Shown: positions 18,192-27,807, counted from the stretch's first letter. The stretch is 64,000 nucleotides of DNA from Eubacterium sp. (GCA_017437905.1 JAFRWY010000040.1:1-64000), one strand, 5' to 3'. Notes: generated by a model from the sequence alone, not told the origin. Translations and numbers: made by a program.

Positions 18192-19175
18192 ATGAATATG
18201 TTCAGACTCTTAATTGACAAGTTGAAGAAGGCTCCGAAGAAGATTGTCTTCACGGAAGGTGCCGATGCCCGGATCCTCGAGGCATCCTCACGGCTTCTGG
18301 CCAGCAGTTTCCTGACTCCGATCCTGATCGGAAATCCGGATGAGATCTATGAAAGTGCAGAGGAAAGCGGTTTCAATATCCGCGGCGCCAATATCATCGA
18401 TCCGGAAAACTTCGAGGATTTCGACAAGATGGTGGACCAGTTCCTGGAGCTCCGCCGTGAAAAGGGTGCCACCGAGGAGGATGCCCGCCGGCTGCTCCGG
18501 CAGAACAATTACTTCGGAACCATGCTGGTGAAGATGGGCTATGCGGACTGCCTGCTGGGTGGTGCCACCTACTCCACCGCAGACACGGTCCGTCCGGCAC
18601 TGCAGCTGATCAAGACCAAGCCGGGGAACAAGATCGTATCCTCCTGCTTCATCCTGGTCCGTCCGGGTGCCACCGGCAAGAACGAGGTTCTGGCCATGGG
18701 CGACTGTAGTATCAACATCAAACCGAATGAGGATCAGCTGGTGGAGATTGCTGAAGAAACCATCAAATGCGCTCAGATCTTCGGTATCGATCCGCAGGTT
18801 GCATTCCTCAGCTATTCCACCATGGGAAGCGGTTACGGCGAGGATGTGGACAAAATGCGTAACGCGGCCAAGAAGTGCAAACTCAGGAATCCGGAGATTC
18901 CCATCGACGGCGAGATGCAGTTTGATGCTGCCGTATCTCCTGCCGTTGCCAGCAAGAAATTCCCCACCTCCCAGGTGGCAGGACATGCGAACACATTTAT
19001 CTTCCCGGATATCAATGCTGGAAATATCGGTTATAAGATTGCACAGCGCATGGGTAATTTCGAAGCCTACGGACCGATCCTTCTTGGTCTGAATGCTCCG
19101 ATCAACGACCTTTCCCGCGGTTGTACCGCAACAGAGGTTTATTCCATGGCGATCATCACCGCATCATTTGCATAA
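18192..19175 (+). CDS. pta: phosphate acetyltransferase
   Basis: 327 aa when started at ATG 18192 (GGAGAAGG upstream); a GTG two codons earlier is also open. It has typical class I Pta length and motifs: KIVFTEGADARILEA at the N-terminus, MLVKMGYADCLLGGATYSTADTVRPALQ, SSCFILVRPG, LSYSTMGSGYGEDVDKM and HANTFIFPDINAGNIGYKIAQRMG. It interconverts acetyl-CoA and acetyl phosphate in the acetate branch of fermentation. Acetate kinase is not adjacent, so acetyl phosphate would be used by an ackA gene elsewhere. It is monocistronic, with a near-consensus promoter and a strong terminator, which fits high constitutive expression. Confidence 0.95.
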   Translation: MNMFRLLIDKLKKAPKKIVFTEGADARILEASSRLLASSFLTPILIGNPDEIYESAEESGFNIRGANIIDPENFEDFDKMVDQFLELRREKGATEEDARRLLRQNNYFGTMLVKMGYADCLLGGATYSTADTVRPALQLIKTKPGNKIVSSCFILVRPGATGKNEVLAMGDCSINIKPNEDQLVEIAEETIKCAQIFGIDPQVAFLSYSTMGSGYGEDVDKMRNAAKKCKLRNPEIPIDGEMQFDAAVSPAVASKKFPTSQVAGHANTFIFPDINAGNIGYKIAQRMGNFEAYGPILLGLNAPINDLSRGCTATEVYSMAIITASFA

Positions 19176-19196
19176 ACCATACGGAAACCATGAGAC

Positions 19197-19256
19197 GGCT
19201 CTGGTGGTACAGGTGCATCGCACCGGACTCGTATCCACCGGAGCCGCCTGTTTTTT
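19197..19256 (+). terminator. Rho-independent terminator of pta
   Basis: GGCTCTGGTGG (19197-19207) pairs with CCACCGGAGCC (19235-19245), followed by GCCTGTTTTTTAA. It starts 21 bp after the pta stop codon. Confidence 0.88.
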
Positions 19257-19402
19257 AATCAAACATTAATGTTTCTCCAAAGATTCATTCATTTTCGTCT
19301 GATAGGATATGGACAGGATCAGGAACCGAACCGGCTGTACCTGTGTCACCTCACGGGCTACCGTCCCTAAGGTTCCGCGGATGAATACAGGAGGAACCTG
19401 TT

Positions 19403-20422
19403 ATGAGCAAAGAGAACGACAGAACAGAGATGGAAGAAATCGAAAAGATCGATAAATTAAGACAGCGTGCGGATGTAAGCTACGAAGAGGCAAGGGATGC
19501 ACTCCGGGCATGTGACGGTGACCTGCTGGATGCCATGGTATATCTGGAGCGGCGCGGTCAGGCGAAAGCCCCCGAGCAGCCCACCTTCAGCACCAATGCC
19601 GAGGAGAAGCAGTCCTACGAAAATGTACCGGAAGCCGTGGTCCGCAGCCAGGATGACAAGAGCGATCCTTCCTTCGGTGAACAACTGATACATCTGCTGA
19701 AGACCGCATTCCGGAAAAGCGTGGACAACAGTCTGGTGGTATCCCACAGGAACGAGGAGAAATTCCGTCTTCCCATTCTGGTCGTGGTACTGCTCTTCCT
19801 GGTTTTCAATTTTGCAGCCGTAGCAGCTCTGGTCATTTCCCTCTTCTTTGACGTGAAATACCAGTTCGTCGGCAAGGATGATCTGTCCGGTGTCAATCGC
19901 GTGATAAACGAGGCCGGCACAAAGGCCTCCGACTGGATGCACGACAGCTATCGCCGGGAGAATGATGCCCAGAGACAGGCGGAACGTGCTGCCCGGAGAG
20001 AAGAAGAAAGGGCCGCATGGGAAGCCCGCAGGGAAAGCGACAGAGCCGAGCGGGAAGCCCGCAGGGAAAGCGACAGAGCCGAGCGCGAGGTTCGAAGAGA
20101 AAGCGACAGAGCCGAGCGCGAAGTACGAAGAGAAAGTGACAGAGCCGAGCGGGAGGTTCGCAGGACCGAGGATAAGGTGGCACGTGAGATCCGCAAGGCC
20201 GAGGATAAAGCTGCCCGGGAGATTCAGAAAGCAAAGGATAAGGCCGCCCGGGAGGTCCAGAAGGCAAAGGACAAGGCTGCACGTGTAACCGGAAATACCG
20301 ATACACCGGAAGACAATATCGACACCTCGGTCCGTGAGGAAACCTTCGCCGAGAAGGAAATGAAGGATCTTCAGAAGAAATACGATGCCGCCGATACGAA
20401 CGAACCGGACAATAAGGAATGA
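19403..20422 (+). CDS. DUF4342 / UBA-like domain membrane protein with charged repeat tail
   Basis: 339 aa. Residues about 10-50 form a UBA-like three-helix domain (VSYEEARDALRACDGDLLDAMVYLERR), as in the N-terminal part of DUF4342 proteins. One strong transmembrane helix lies near 116-142. The C-terminal half is a highly charged helix built from RAERE(A/V)RRESD repeats that grade into KAEDKAAREIQ-type repeats, probably a long coiled or single alpha-helix. AGGAGG precedes the ATG. Orientation of the tail relative to the membrane is not decided by sequence. Function unknown. The following response regulator gene starts 99 bp downstream, so the genes may be co-expressed. Confidence 0.85.
   Translation: MSKENDRTEMEEIEKIDKLRQRADVSYEEARDALRACDGDLLDAMVYLERRGQAKAPEQPTFSTNAEEKQSYENVPEAVVRSQDDKSDPSFGEQLIHLLKTAFRKSVDNSLVVSHRNEEKFRLPILVVVLLFLVFNFAAVAALVISLFFDVKYQFVGKDDLSGVNRVINEAGTKASDWMHDSYRRENDAQRQAERAARREEERAAWEARRESDRAEREARRESDRAEREVRRESDRAEREVRRESDRAEREVRRTEDKVAREIRKAEDKAAREIQKAKDKAAREVQKAKDKAARVTGNTDTPEDNIDTSVREETFAEKEMKDLQKKYDAADTNEPDNKE
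20021..20163 (+). repeat. 33-bp in-frame tandem repeat in the DUF4342 gene
   Basis: About four 33-bp units, each coding an 11-residue Arg/Glu-rich segment (RAEREARRESD and variants), followed by related degenerate KxxDKAARE units to about 20290. Confidence 0.9.
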
Positions 20423-20520
20423 CCAAAACGAATATACCGTTACACAGCGAACCGCCAGGGGTGCCTTACCCGTTGTCGGTTTGTCGGGGACTATACACAC
20501 GCAAGTGAAGGGAGAAGGAA

Positions 20521-21255
20521 ATGCAGACAAACATTCTGGTAGTTGAAGATGAAGAGAAGCTGGCACGCTTCGTGGAACTGGAACTGAAGCACGAAGGCTA
20601 TGAAGTCATGAAATGCGGCAACGGCCGGGATGCGCTGGAGATTGCCGAGAAGGGCGGTTTCGACCTGATCCTGCTGGATATCATGCTTCCGGGACTGAAC
20701 GGTCTGGAGGTGCTGCGCCGGCTTCGTACCGTTTCGGATGTACCCGTGATCCTTCTCACCGCAAGGGATGCGGTCATGGACAAGGTATCCGGCCTGGATG
20801 CCGGAGCTTCCGACTATATCACCAAGCCCTTCGCCATCGAAGAACTGCTGGCCCGTATCCGCGTTGTCCTTCGGAATGCCGAGAAGACACCGGCCATGGG
20901 ACAGACCGGTCCCCAGGAGGAAGAGGTTGCTGCCAACGGCAAGCAGGCCGACGGCACCTACCGCTGGGACAAGCTCACGCTGGATATGCCGAAGCGTGAG
21001 GTCCGCTATGACGGAGCCCTGATCGAGATGACCAACCGGGAATTCCTCATGCTGGAGACCCTGCTCTCCAACATGGACATCGTACTTCCCCGTGACACTC
21101 TCCTGGAGCGTGTCTGCGGATATGACTATCTCGGTGAGACGAATATCGTGGACGTTTATGTCCGCCACATCCGCGCCAAGATCGACGAGGTCTATGGCGT
21201 AAAAATGATCCAGACCATCCGTGGCGTAGGATACGTGATCAAGTCGGAGGGCTGA
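20521..21255 (+). CDS. OmpR/PhoB-family response regulator
   Basis: 244 aa. The receiver domain (3-118) has acidic residues VVEDEE, phosphoacceptor Asp53 (LLLDIMLPG), Thr in ILLTARD and Lys in TKPF. The C-terminal winged-helix domain (about 145-242) contains the EFLMLETLL and VDVYVRHIRAKID/IRGVGYV signatures. The linker is long (about 25 residues, Gln/Glu-rich). GGGAGAAGGAA precedes the ATG. It pairs with the histidine kinase that starts 69 bp downstream. The pair converges on the ABC exporter operon at 23068-31374, a plausible regulatory target. Confidence 0.95.
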   Translation: MQTNILVVEDEEKLARFVELELKHEGYEVMKCGNGRDALEIAEKGGFDLILLDIMLPGLNGLEVLRRLRTVSDVPVILLTARDAVMDKVSGLDAGASDYITKPFAIEELLARIRVVLRNAEKTPAMGQTGPQEEEVAANGKQADGTYRWDKLTLDMPKREVRYDGALIEMTNREFLMLETLLSNMDIVLPRDTLLERVCGYDYLGETNIVDVYVRHIRAKIDEVYGVKMIQTIRGVGYVIKSEG

Positions 21256-21324
21256 CACATACCGGCTCCCCAAAAACCCGTACGAAAACCATGAAACAGA
21301 CGAAAGATCAGAAAGGAGGCCGTC

Positions 21325-22965
21325 ATGGCGGAAACTGAAGCTAGACCCGAACGATATATCGACCCAAGACCCGAAAGCCGCGAAGACCAGCCTCTTCGTA
21401 AGATGAATTCCATAACCCGGAAGCTGCACAATATGATCTTCCGGAAGAAGCTGGCTATCTACATCTGCTTCGATTTCCTGATCTTCTTCGTGCTCTGGTT
21501 CGGATGGATCCTGGACACCGAACTTCGTGTGACCGGAGACTTTTCCTTCTTCTCCCCCCGTACCTTTGAAAGCACCGGCGGCTTCTGGGGAATCGAATAC
21601 ATCGTACATAATGAGGCTGGAGCCGAGATCCTCCGGGAGAACTGCAGCCGGCTTATCTTCTTCTCCCTGGTACTCTTCGGATCCCTCGTCGTGATCCAGA
21701 CCATTTCCGTGGCAATCCACTGGTACGGTGAATCCAAGAAGATCCGGCAGACCCTGCAGCCCATCAATGAGATTGCGCTGAAGGCGGATGCCATGAGCAA
21801 GATGACATTCTCGGATGCCATCTTCCAGACCGAGGTCAGCTCCGATGCTTCCTTCCAGCGTCTGGAGGAAGCGATCCAGGATCTGGATCCCGAGCAGGAC
21901 CGTATGCCCTCCCTTGGGGATCAGGAACTGCAGGGCATTGAAGCTGCCATGAACAACCTGCTCCGCCGCATGCATGAAAGCTACCAGCAGCAGGCCCGCT
22001 TTGTAAATGATGCTTCCCACGAACTCCGCACCCCCATCGCCGTGATCCAGGGCTATGCAAATATGCTGGAACGCTGGGGCCGTGAGGACGAGGAAGTCCT
22101 GAATGAGTCCATAACCGCCATCACACATGAGGCAGATCATATGCACCAGCTGGTGGAGCAGCTGCTCTTCCTGGCCCGGGGTGACGCCGGCAGGACCCAG
22201 TTGAAGGAAGAACCCATCAATCCGAGAGACATGATGGAGGAGATCTACGAAGAATCCCTCATGATCGACGAGAAGCACAAATACCACTTCAAGGCTCCGA
22301 AATTCATGCCCGAGGTGGTCGGAGATCCGACGCTTCTGAAGCAGGCTGTCCGGATCCTGGTGGACAACGCAGCCAAATACACCAAGGAAGGTGACGATAT
22401 CTATCTTTCTGCCGGTCGTACCGACGGCGGAGGTCTCTACCTGCAGGTCCAGGATTCCGGTATCGGCATGGCCGAAGCGGACGTACAGCATATGTTCGAG
22501 CGCTTCTACCGTTCCGACGAAGCCCGTGACATCAAGGGCACCGGCCTCGGTCTTGCCATTGCCAAATGGATCATCGACCGGCATAAGGGACATTTCGAGA
22601 TCCTCTCCCGTACCGAGCTCGGTACCCGGATCCGTGTGGTCCTTCCGGAGAGTATGCTGCGGATGACTCCATCGGAGGATGCTCCCGCTGAGAAGGAAAC
22701 GGCCGCATCCCCACGGAAGGATGCTCCCGCCGAGAAGAAAGCAGCTGCATCCCCACGGAAGGATGCTCCCCGGACAGACAACGCGGCTTCTCCCTCTGCA
22801 CAGGCAGTGAAAAATGTCCCCTCAAAGGAGGAGACATCTTCCGTAACAGATGAAATTACCGGTATACCGGATGAACCGGCCGACATTCCGATGCCGGATG
22901 AATCTGCCGGCGACAGGAAAACCGATGACCGGGAGAATGGCTCCATGCAGGCAGCCGCCCGCTGA
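21325..22965 (+). CDS. membrane sensor histidine kinase with repeat tail
   Basis: 546 aa. A cytoplasmic N-terminus precedes TM1 (about 43-63), a short extracellular loop of about 45 residues and TM2 (about 109-133). The linker leads to a HisKA domain with phosphoacceptor His232 (NDASHELRTPIA). The HATPase_c domain contains the N box (VDNAAKYTKEG) and G boxes (DSGIGM, GTGLGLAIAKWI). The last 110 residues or so are low-complexity and contain 14-residue repeats (DAPAEKKAAASPRK). The small sensor loop points to sensing within the membrane or via a partner such as an ABC permease. Cognate regulator lies directly upstream. Confidence 0.95.
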   Translation: MAETEARPERYIDPRPESREDQPLRKMNSITRKLHNMIFRKKLAIYICFDFLIFFVLWFGWILDTELRVTGDFSFFSPRTFESTGGFWGIEYIVHNEAGAEILRENCSRLIFFSLVLFGSLVVIQTISVAIHWYGESKKIRQTLQPINEIALKADAMSKMTFSDAIFQTEVSSDASFQRLEEAIQDLDPEQDRMPSLGDQELQGIEAAMNNLLRRMHESYQQQARFVNDASHELRTPIAVIQGYANMLERWGREDEEVLNESITAITHEADHMHQLVEQLLFLARGDAGRTQLKEEPINPRDMMEEIYEESLMIDEKHKYHFKAPKFMPEVVGDPTLLKQAVRILVDNAAKYTKEGDDIYLSAGRTDGGGLYLQVQDSGIGMAEADVQHMFERFYRSDEARDIKGTGLGLAIAKWIIDRHKGHFEILSRTELGTRIRVVLPESMLRMTPSEDAPAEKETAASPRKDAPAEKKAAASPRKDAPRTDNAASPSAQAVKNVPSKEETSSVTDEITGIPDEPADIPMPDESAGDRKTDDRENGSMQAAAR

Positions 22966-22984
22966 ACGATCCTCCCGGCAGCCG

Positions 22985-23071
22985 GAAGGATCCATCGGCT
23001 ATCACCGGAAGGATTCATCGGCTATCACCGACAGGATCCATCGCCAATCACCGGCAGGATCCATCGGCTAT
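22985..23071. repeat. 23-bp intergenic tandem repeat, about 3.8 copies
   Basis: Units at 22985, 23008, 23031 and 23054 share the core AGGATCCATCGGCTATCACCG. They fill the gap between the convergent histidine kinase and ABC ATPase genes, and the last unit runs into the stop codon of the ATPase gene. Confidence 0.92.
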
Positions 23072-24069
23072 TTATCCTTGGAGATCACGATCTTCCCTTC
23101 CACGATCTCCAGTTTTACCCGGTTTCCGTCAATACCCACCTGCTCACGCAGGTCCTTGGAGAGCTGCAGGCGGCCGGCACGGTCCATGATGACATACTCC
23201 TCATGGGTTTCCTCGGTCCCCTTCTCCACCATTTCCTTCGTATCTTCACCGGCACCTTCTGTAAAGAGGGTGCCTTCTTCTATCTCCTTCACACTTCTCT
23301 GGGAGAGTTCATCGATCCTGGCCTTATACGCATCCTTGATAACACGTTCACTGCTGATCTTGCCGTCGGAGATCATGACCACACGGTCCACCTTGTTCGC
23401 AAGGCTGATGTCGTGGGTTACGATGATCACCGTAACACCCTTCTCCCGGTTCAGCTTCCGGAAAAGATCCTGGATCATGGCAGAGGTCTTGGAATCCACC
23501 GCACCGGTGGGCTCATCCGCCAGGATCAGGTCCGGATCCTTCATCAGGGACAGGGCGATGGCCACTCTCTGCTGCTCACCGCCGGAAAGCATCCGCGGGA
23601 AGCTGTCCGCCCGGTGCTCCATCCCCACCTGGCGCAGCATTTCCATGGCCTTTGCCCGCTTCTGCTTCGCAGACATACGCGAGAACATGAGCGGCATCTC
23701 CACATTCTGCACCGCTGTCAGATACGGGAGCAGATTCTCGGCACTCTTCTGCCATACAAAGCCAACCCGCTTCTCGCGGTACTCCATCATCTTCTTCTCC
23801 GAAAGCTCGGACAGACTGATCCCGTCAAATGTGATCCTGCCTGCGCTCGGCCGCTCCAGGCCGCCGATGATATTCAGAAGCGTGGATTTGCCGGAACCCG
23901 ATTTCCCGATGATCGCGATCAGTTCCCCGCGCTCAATGGTAAGATCCAGCCCCTGCAGGGCCATAACCTCCAGATCCTCTGTCTTGTAGATCTTTACCAG
24001 ACCGTCACAGTCGATCAGGGTGTTGGCATTCCCTGCCTCCTCTTCAATTGTCACATCGTTTATTTCCAT
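23068..24069 (-). CDS. ABC transporter ATPase with C-terminal SpoVT/AbrB-like domain
   Basis: 333 aa. The MacB/LolD-type ATPase domain (about 13-235) has Walker A GKSGSGKST, signature LSGGEQQRVA, Walker B LILADEPTG and the H-loop VTHD. About 55 linker residues follow, then a 43-residue C-terminal segment (VIMDRAGRLQLSKDLREQVG, ending VEGKIVISKDK) that matches the swapped-hairpin AbrB/SpoVT DNA-binding fold. Such a fusion is unusual for an ABC ATPase. It is the last gene of the five-gene exporter operon, 56 bp after the first ATPase. It could dimerise the ATPase or bind DNA and report transporter state; both are inference. Confidence 0.88.
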   Translation of the reverse strand: MEINDVTIEEEAGNANTLIDCDGLVKIYKTEDLEVMALQGLDLTIERGELIAIIGKSGSGKSTLLNIIGGLERPSAGRITFDGISLSELSEKKMMEYREKRVGFVWQKSAENLLPYLTAVQNVEMPLMFSRMSAKQKRAKAMEMLRQVGMEHRADSFPRMLSGGEQQRVAIALSLMKDPDLILADEPTGAVDSKTSAMIQDLFRKLNREKGVTVIIVTHDISLANKVDRVVMISDGKISSERVIKDAYKARIDELSQRSVKEIEEGTLFTEGAGEDTKEMVEKGTEETHEEYVIMDRAGRLQLSKDLREQVGIDGNRVKLEIVEGKIVISKDK

Positions 24070-24125
24070 GATGCACTCCTGTATCAGTCAATCCGGACTC
24101 CCTCCGGGGAAGCTTCCGGATCGGG

Positions 24126-24929
24126 TCAGCCGATCTGACCGTCCTCAATCTCATAAACCACATCCCCCAGTTCCATCAAACCCGGGTCATGGGTGGTCAT
24201 CACCACGGTGATGCCTTCCCGCATGGCCATATCCTTGAAGAGCTGGGTCACCGCCAGGCCCGCCGCCGTATCCAGGGCCCCTGTCGGCTCATCCGCGAAA
24301 ATGATCTCCGGCCGGTGCGCCATGGCCCGGGCGATGGCAACCCTCTGCTGCTCACCGCCGGAGAGCTGGGTCGGCATATGATTCATCCGTTCCGCCAGTC
24401 CCACGGAGGCCAGGGATTCACGGATCCGCTCATCCCGGTTGCCCCGGAAGCCTGCGGTCCGAAGACCGAAATCCACATTTTCGTACGCCGTCATAATAGG
24501 GATCAACGCAACCGACTGGAAGACAAATCCCATATGAAAGCGCCTGAGGCGGTCACGCTCCGCATCGGAAAGTCCGGAGTAGGCGATGGTCTCGTATTCC
24601 TCATCCGGAAGTGGGCCCGCCGCTTCAGAAGCCTCCCCTCTCTCACCGGATGTTCCCGGTGACTCCACCGCTGCGGAAGGCCCGGCGGAAGCCTTTCCCT
24701 TCCGTCCGTTCTTATCCTTCCTGGCACGGAAGAATACCTCTCCGGAGGATGCCGGATCCAGGGCACTGAGGATGTTCAGAAGGGTGGTCTTGCCTGAGCC
24801 GGACCGACCCTTGATGATGATGAGCTTCCCCTTCGGCATCTCGATATTGATATCCGTAAGAACGGTCAGCTCCCCGCCACCCACCGGGAAGGATCTGTAT
24901 ATGCTTTTTGTCGTCAGGATACTATCCAT
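24126..24929 (-). CDS. ABC transporter ATPase with insertion
   Basis: 267 aa from ATG at 24929 (AGAGG upstream); the 11 codons before it are unsupported. MacB/LolD-like ATPase with Walker A GRSGSGKTT, Q-loop in FVFQSVAL, signature LSGGEQQRVAIARAM, Walker B IIFADEPTG and H-loop TTHDP. Between Walker A and the Q-loop sits a low-complexity Ala/Ser/Gly/Lys-rich insert of roughly 50 residues (KDKNGRKGKASAGPS...), not normal for this family and probably surface-exposed. Two different ATPases in one operon with a single permease suggest a heterodimeric motor. Confidence 0.9.
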   Translation of the reverse strand: MDSILTTKSIYRSFPVGGGELTVLTDINIEMPKGKLIIIKGRSGSGKTTLLNILSALDPASSGEVFFRARKDKNGRKGKASAGPSAAVESPGTSGERGEASEAAGPLPDEEYETIAYSGLSDAERDRLRRFHMGFVFQSVALIPIMTAYENVDFGLRTAGFRGNRDERIRESLASVGLAERMNHMPTQLSGGEQQRVAIARAMAHRPEIIFADEPTGALDTAAGLAVTQLFKDMAMREGITVVMTTHDPGLMELGDVVYEIEDGQIG

Positions 24930-24978
24930 ACGAAACCTCTTTATCTTACTGTAAATGATCACGATTGATCATGTCAGG

Positions 24979-27807
24979 TTAATCGTCTCCCATCTTCAAC
25001 GCATCGGTGATCTTCATCCTCCGGATGATCTGACGGATGATGATGAAACAAATAATGATCGATGCACCGATGATCACCGCCAGCCGCAGCAGATCCGTGC
25101 CCGACACGAAGGTGGACAGGGGAACCGCATGCTTCTCCGGCAGATAAACCACTGCGAAAAGCTTCGAGAAAAGCAGGGTTGCCAGGGAACCCGCGCCGAC
25201 TCCTGCCAGCACCGGTCCCAGGGACAGGAAGAGCTGCTCCAGCGTCAGCATCCGGTTCACCTCCCGCATGGAGATACCCATGGCGCGGTAGATACCGAAC
25301 AACAGCCCCCGGTCACGGATGGAAGTGATCCAGTGGATCAGATATCCGATCACGCACAGCAGAAGTGCCACCAGAAAGTCCAGCGTGAACAGGCCGTTGG
25401 TGATCTTGATCATGGAAGTCGCCTGCATTTCGCTGATCTGCTCCTTCGTACTGACAACCGACTTCAGGGTTCTTCCGCCGGCTTCCAGCTTCTGCTCCAG
25501 CGCCGTACGGATCTCCTCTCCCGTATGGGAGGTGCGGATCCAGACACTGTAGGGCGTCTTCTCAAAGGCAACAATGGTATTTGCATAATTGGCAACGATC
25601 AGGAAGTTCTCTCTCTCCGTCAGCTGCCCCTGTTCATTTGTTTCATAGGTCACGGTATTGTATCCCGGAAATGCGTCCACGATCCCCGTTACGGTTCCCG
25701 CCGAGGAGGCATAGACATACGAGGCATCCAGCGGGGAGAATCTGGAATATGTCAGGGTATCACCCACCGAAAGCTCATACTTATCCGCCAGATTCCGGGA
25801 GATCAGGACACCGTTTGTGGTCTGTGACAATGCGTTCAGATAGTTAAACCAGTGTTCCTCCGTCAATCTCTCATCCAGCTTCGCTGTCTCGCCGAATTCC
25901 TTCGTATTTACCGCCATCAGGGTACCGATCTCCTGTCCGGTCCTGCCGATGCGGATCTCGGTCTTGTTATCACAGATCACCCGCGTTACGGAATCCGCCA
26001 GTCCTTCCTTTACAAGGCTTTCATAAGGACTGTAGTCCGGTTCGCGGTAGGTCCACTGCTGCGGCGTATCCTGGGACAGAACCCGAATCTGCCAGTTCTC
26101 CGTCACGGTTACATCCGTACCGGTGTTGTAACGGATCCGTGCCTCCTGGTTTGCACTGACGGTACGTGCCATATTTGCATTGAAGATACTCATGGCTATG
26201 GTCAGTACCAGGAAGACCGAGATCACGCCCGCGCCCCTGCGGGTGCGGATGATCTGCAGCAGCGACGCGTAGGTCGCCGGTTTGAAACGCTTCCTTCCGA
26301 TCCGGAAGATCAGCCGTACCAGGTACGACATGAGCCGGAGGATCAGAATTCCGCAGGAGATCAGGAAAAGCGTCGAATCCAGGAAGATCATGGGGTCGAT
26401 GCCTTCTCCCGAAAGTACGGACATTTTCAGGCTGTCCAACTGCTTCGAATAATCATACAGAAGATAGACCGAGATTCCCAGCAGAACGATATCCACGAAG
26501 AATTTCTCCCAAAGGGGACTTCCGCTCCGGATCTTCTGTTTCTTGGTCTCCACCACGGTGCTCTTCGACTGGGGAACGACCGGAAGCAGCATGATGAGCA
26601 CCGACAGCAGAGCTGCAGCCGCCGACATCAGGATCATTCCCGAATCCATGCCGTACCCGCGCACCGGTTCCTTTGAAAATGTGAGGAAGCCCGTCACCGA
26701 AGCCGTCAGCTTCCCTGCCCCGTATCCCAGCAGAAGCCCGGGGGCAAATGCCGCTCCGGCGATCAGCAGGGACTGGATCAGATAGATGAGAAGGATCCTG
26801 GAACGCTTCATTCCACGGCTGTGCAGCATGGCGATCTCCGTCCGTTCACTGCTCACGATCCTGACTGAGATCATCCCGATAAACAGCACCACCAGCAGAA
26901 GCAGCGGCACGGAAATGGCGTACAGCGCCGCCTTTACGGAGGTTCCCTTCTGTCTTGCCTGTACCAGTGACGGGGACAGATTCTCAGTCAGAAGCTCATC
27001 CTTCTCACTGAACTGTGCCAGATAATCCTCCACCGCATCCGCATTCTCAACCGTCAGCTTCCGGTAATCATAAAACCGGGTCGTATCATAGAGGATCTTC
27101 TCCACGCCGTGTTCTTCCACAATCCGGCTGAAAACCTCCGGACTTACATACATCATCAGTCCGTTCTGCTTCAGTCCCTTGTGCCAGAAATAATCCTCAT
27201 AGCCATCCTCCTCCACGATTCCCACCACATGGAAGACAATATCGGGATTTCCTGCGCCGCCGAGTTCATGCATGGTCAGGGTCTCGCCCACCACCATATG
27301 GTCCACATCCATGTCGTACCGGCTGATCAGGCAGGGATAGTGTCCCGCCTCCATATCACCGGCTTCGGAAAGATTCACTCCGTCCAGCAGTTTGAAATGA
27401 CCGTTCTCATATCCGCCTTCGTAGAATCCCACGTCCAGATATCCGTCAATCCCCCGGTAGGAGAACTCCACTCTCCGCCCCTTGAACCAGGCCAGCCGCT
27501 GGGAGGAGATCACCGGAATGTTGAGATACGTATCCCAGGTGGATTCGTAGCTTCCCATTTCCGCCACCACGCCTTCCGCTGCCGGCACACCCGCCTCGGG
27601 AAGATACGTTCCCGAACGGTTCAGTGCTGCAGGGTATTCACCGGTCGTGGCATTTGCACTGACAAATTCACTCTGGATCACCCGGTCCAGGGATCCCTTG
27701 CGAAGCATCAGGATCACGCCGAAGGCAGCGATCATGCAGATCACGCCGATCATCAGGGCGATATAGAGTCTGTATTTATTTTTAATCTTTGTAAAAATAA
27801 ATCTCAT
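24979..27807 (-). CDS. very large FtsX-type ABC transporter permease
   Basis: 942 aa. TM1 lies at about 13-36, then a large extracytoplasmic domain (about 40-300), three helices around 305-410, further helices near 445-500, a second TM near 525-545, a second extracytoplasmic domain (about 550-790), and three C-terminal helices (about 800-925). This is two FtsX/MacB-like halves fused in tandem. It would act with the two ATPases as a mechanotransmission ABC system moving substrate, or force, outside the membrane. It lies 17 bp after the tandem adaptor gene. Substrate unknown; antimicrobial peptide or lipid-linked compounds are common for such systems. Confidence 0.9.
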   Translation of the reverse strand: MRFIFTKIKNKYRLYIALMIGVICMIAAFGVILMLRKGSLDRVIQSEFVSANATTGEYPAALNRSGTYLPEAGVPAAEGVVAEMGSYESTWDTYLNIPVISSQRLAWFKGRRVEFSYRGIDGYLDVGFYEGGYENGHFKLLDGVNLSEAGDMEAGHYPCLISRYDMDVDHMVVGETLTMHELGGAGNPDIVFHVVGIVEEDGYEDYFWHKGLKQNGLMMYVSPEVFSRIVEEHGVEKILYDTTRFYDYRKLTVENADAVEDYLAQFSEKDELLTENLSPSLVQARQKGTSVKAALYAISVPLLLLVVLFIGMISVRIVSSERTEIAMLHSRGMKRSRILLIYLIQSLLIAGAAFAPGLLLGYGAGKLTASVTGFLTFSKEPVRGYGMDSGMILMSAAAALLSVLIMLLPVVPQSKSTVVETKKQKIRSGSPLWEKFFVDIVLLGISVYLLYDYSKQLDSLKMSVLSGEGIDPMIFLDSTLFLISCGILILRLMSYLVRLIFRIGRKRFKPATYASLLQIIRTRRGAGVISVFLVLTIAMSIFNANMARTVSANQEARIRYNTGTDVTVTENWQIRVLSQDTPQQWTYREPDYSPYESLVKEGLADSVTRVICDNKTEIRIGRTGQEIGTLMAVNTKEFGETAKLDERLTEEHWFNYLNALSQTTNGVLISRNLADKYELSVGDTLTYSRFSPLDASYVYASSAGTVTGIVDAFPGYNTVTYETNEQGQLTERENFLIVANYANTIVAFEKTPYSVWIRTSHTGEEIRTALEQKLEAGGRTLKSVVSTKEQISEMQATSMIKITNGLFTLDFLVALLLCVIGYLIHWITSIRDRGLLFGIYRAMGISMREVNRMLTLEQLFLSLGPVLAGVGAGSLATLLFSKLFAVVYLPEKHAVPLSTFVSGTDLLRLAVIIGASIIICFIIIRQIIRRMKITDALKMGDD

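Noticed and set aside
20491..22593. 700-codon minus-strand frame opposite the response regulator and histidine kinase
   Set aside because: Both plus-strand products have complete two-component motifs; the opposite frame shows none.
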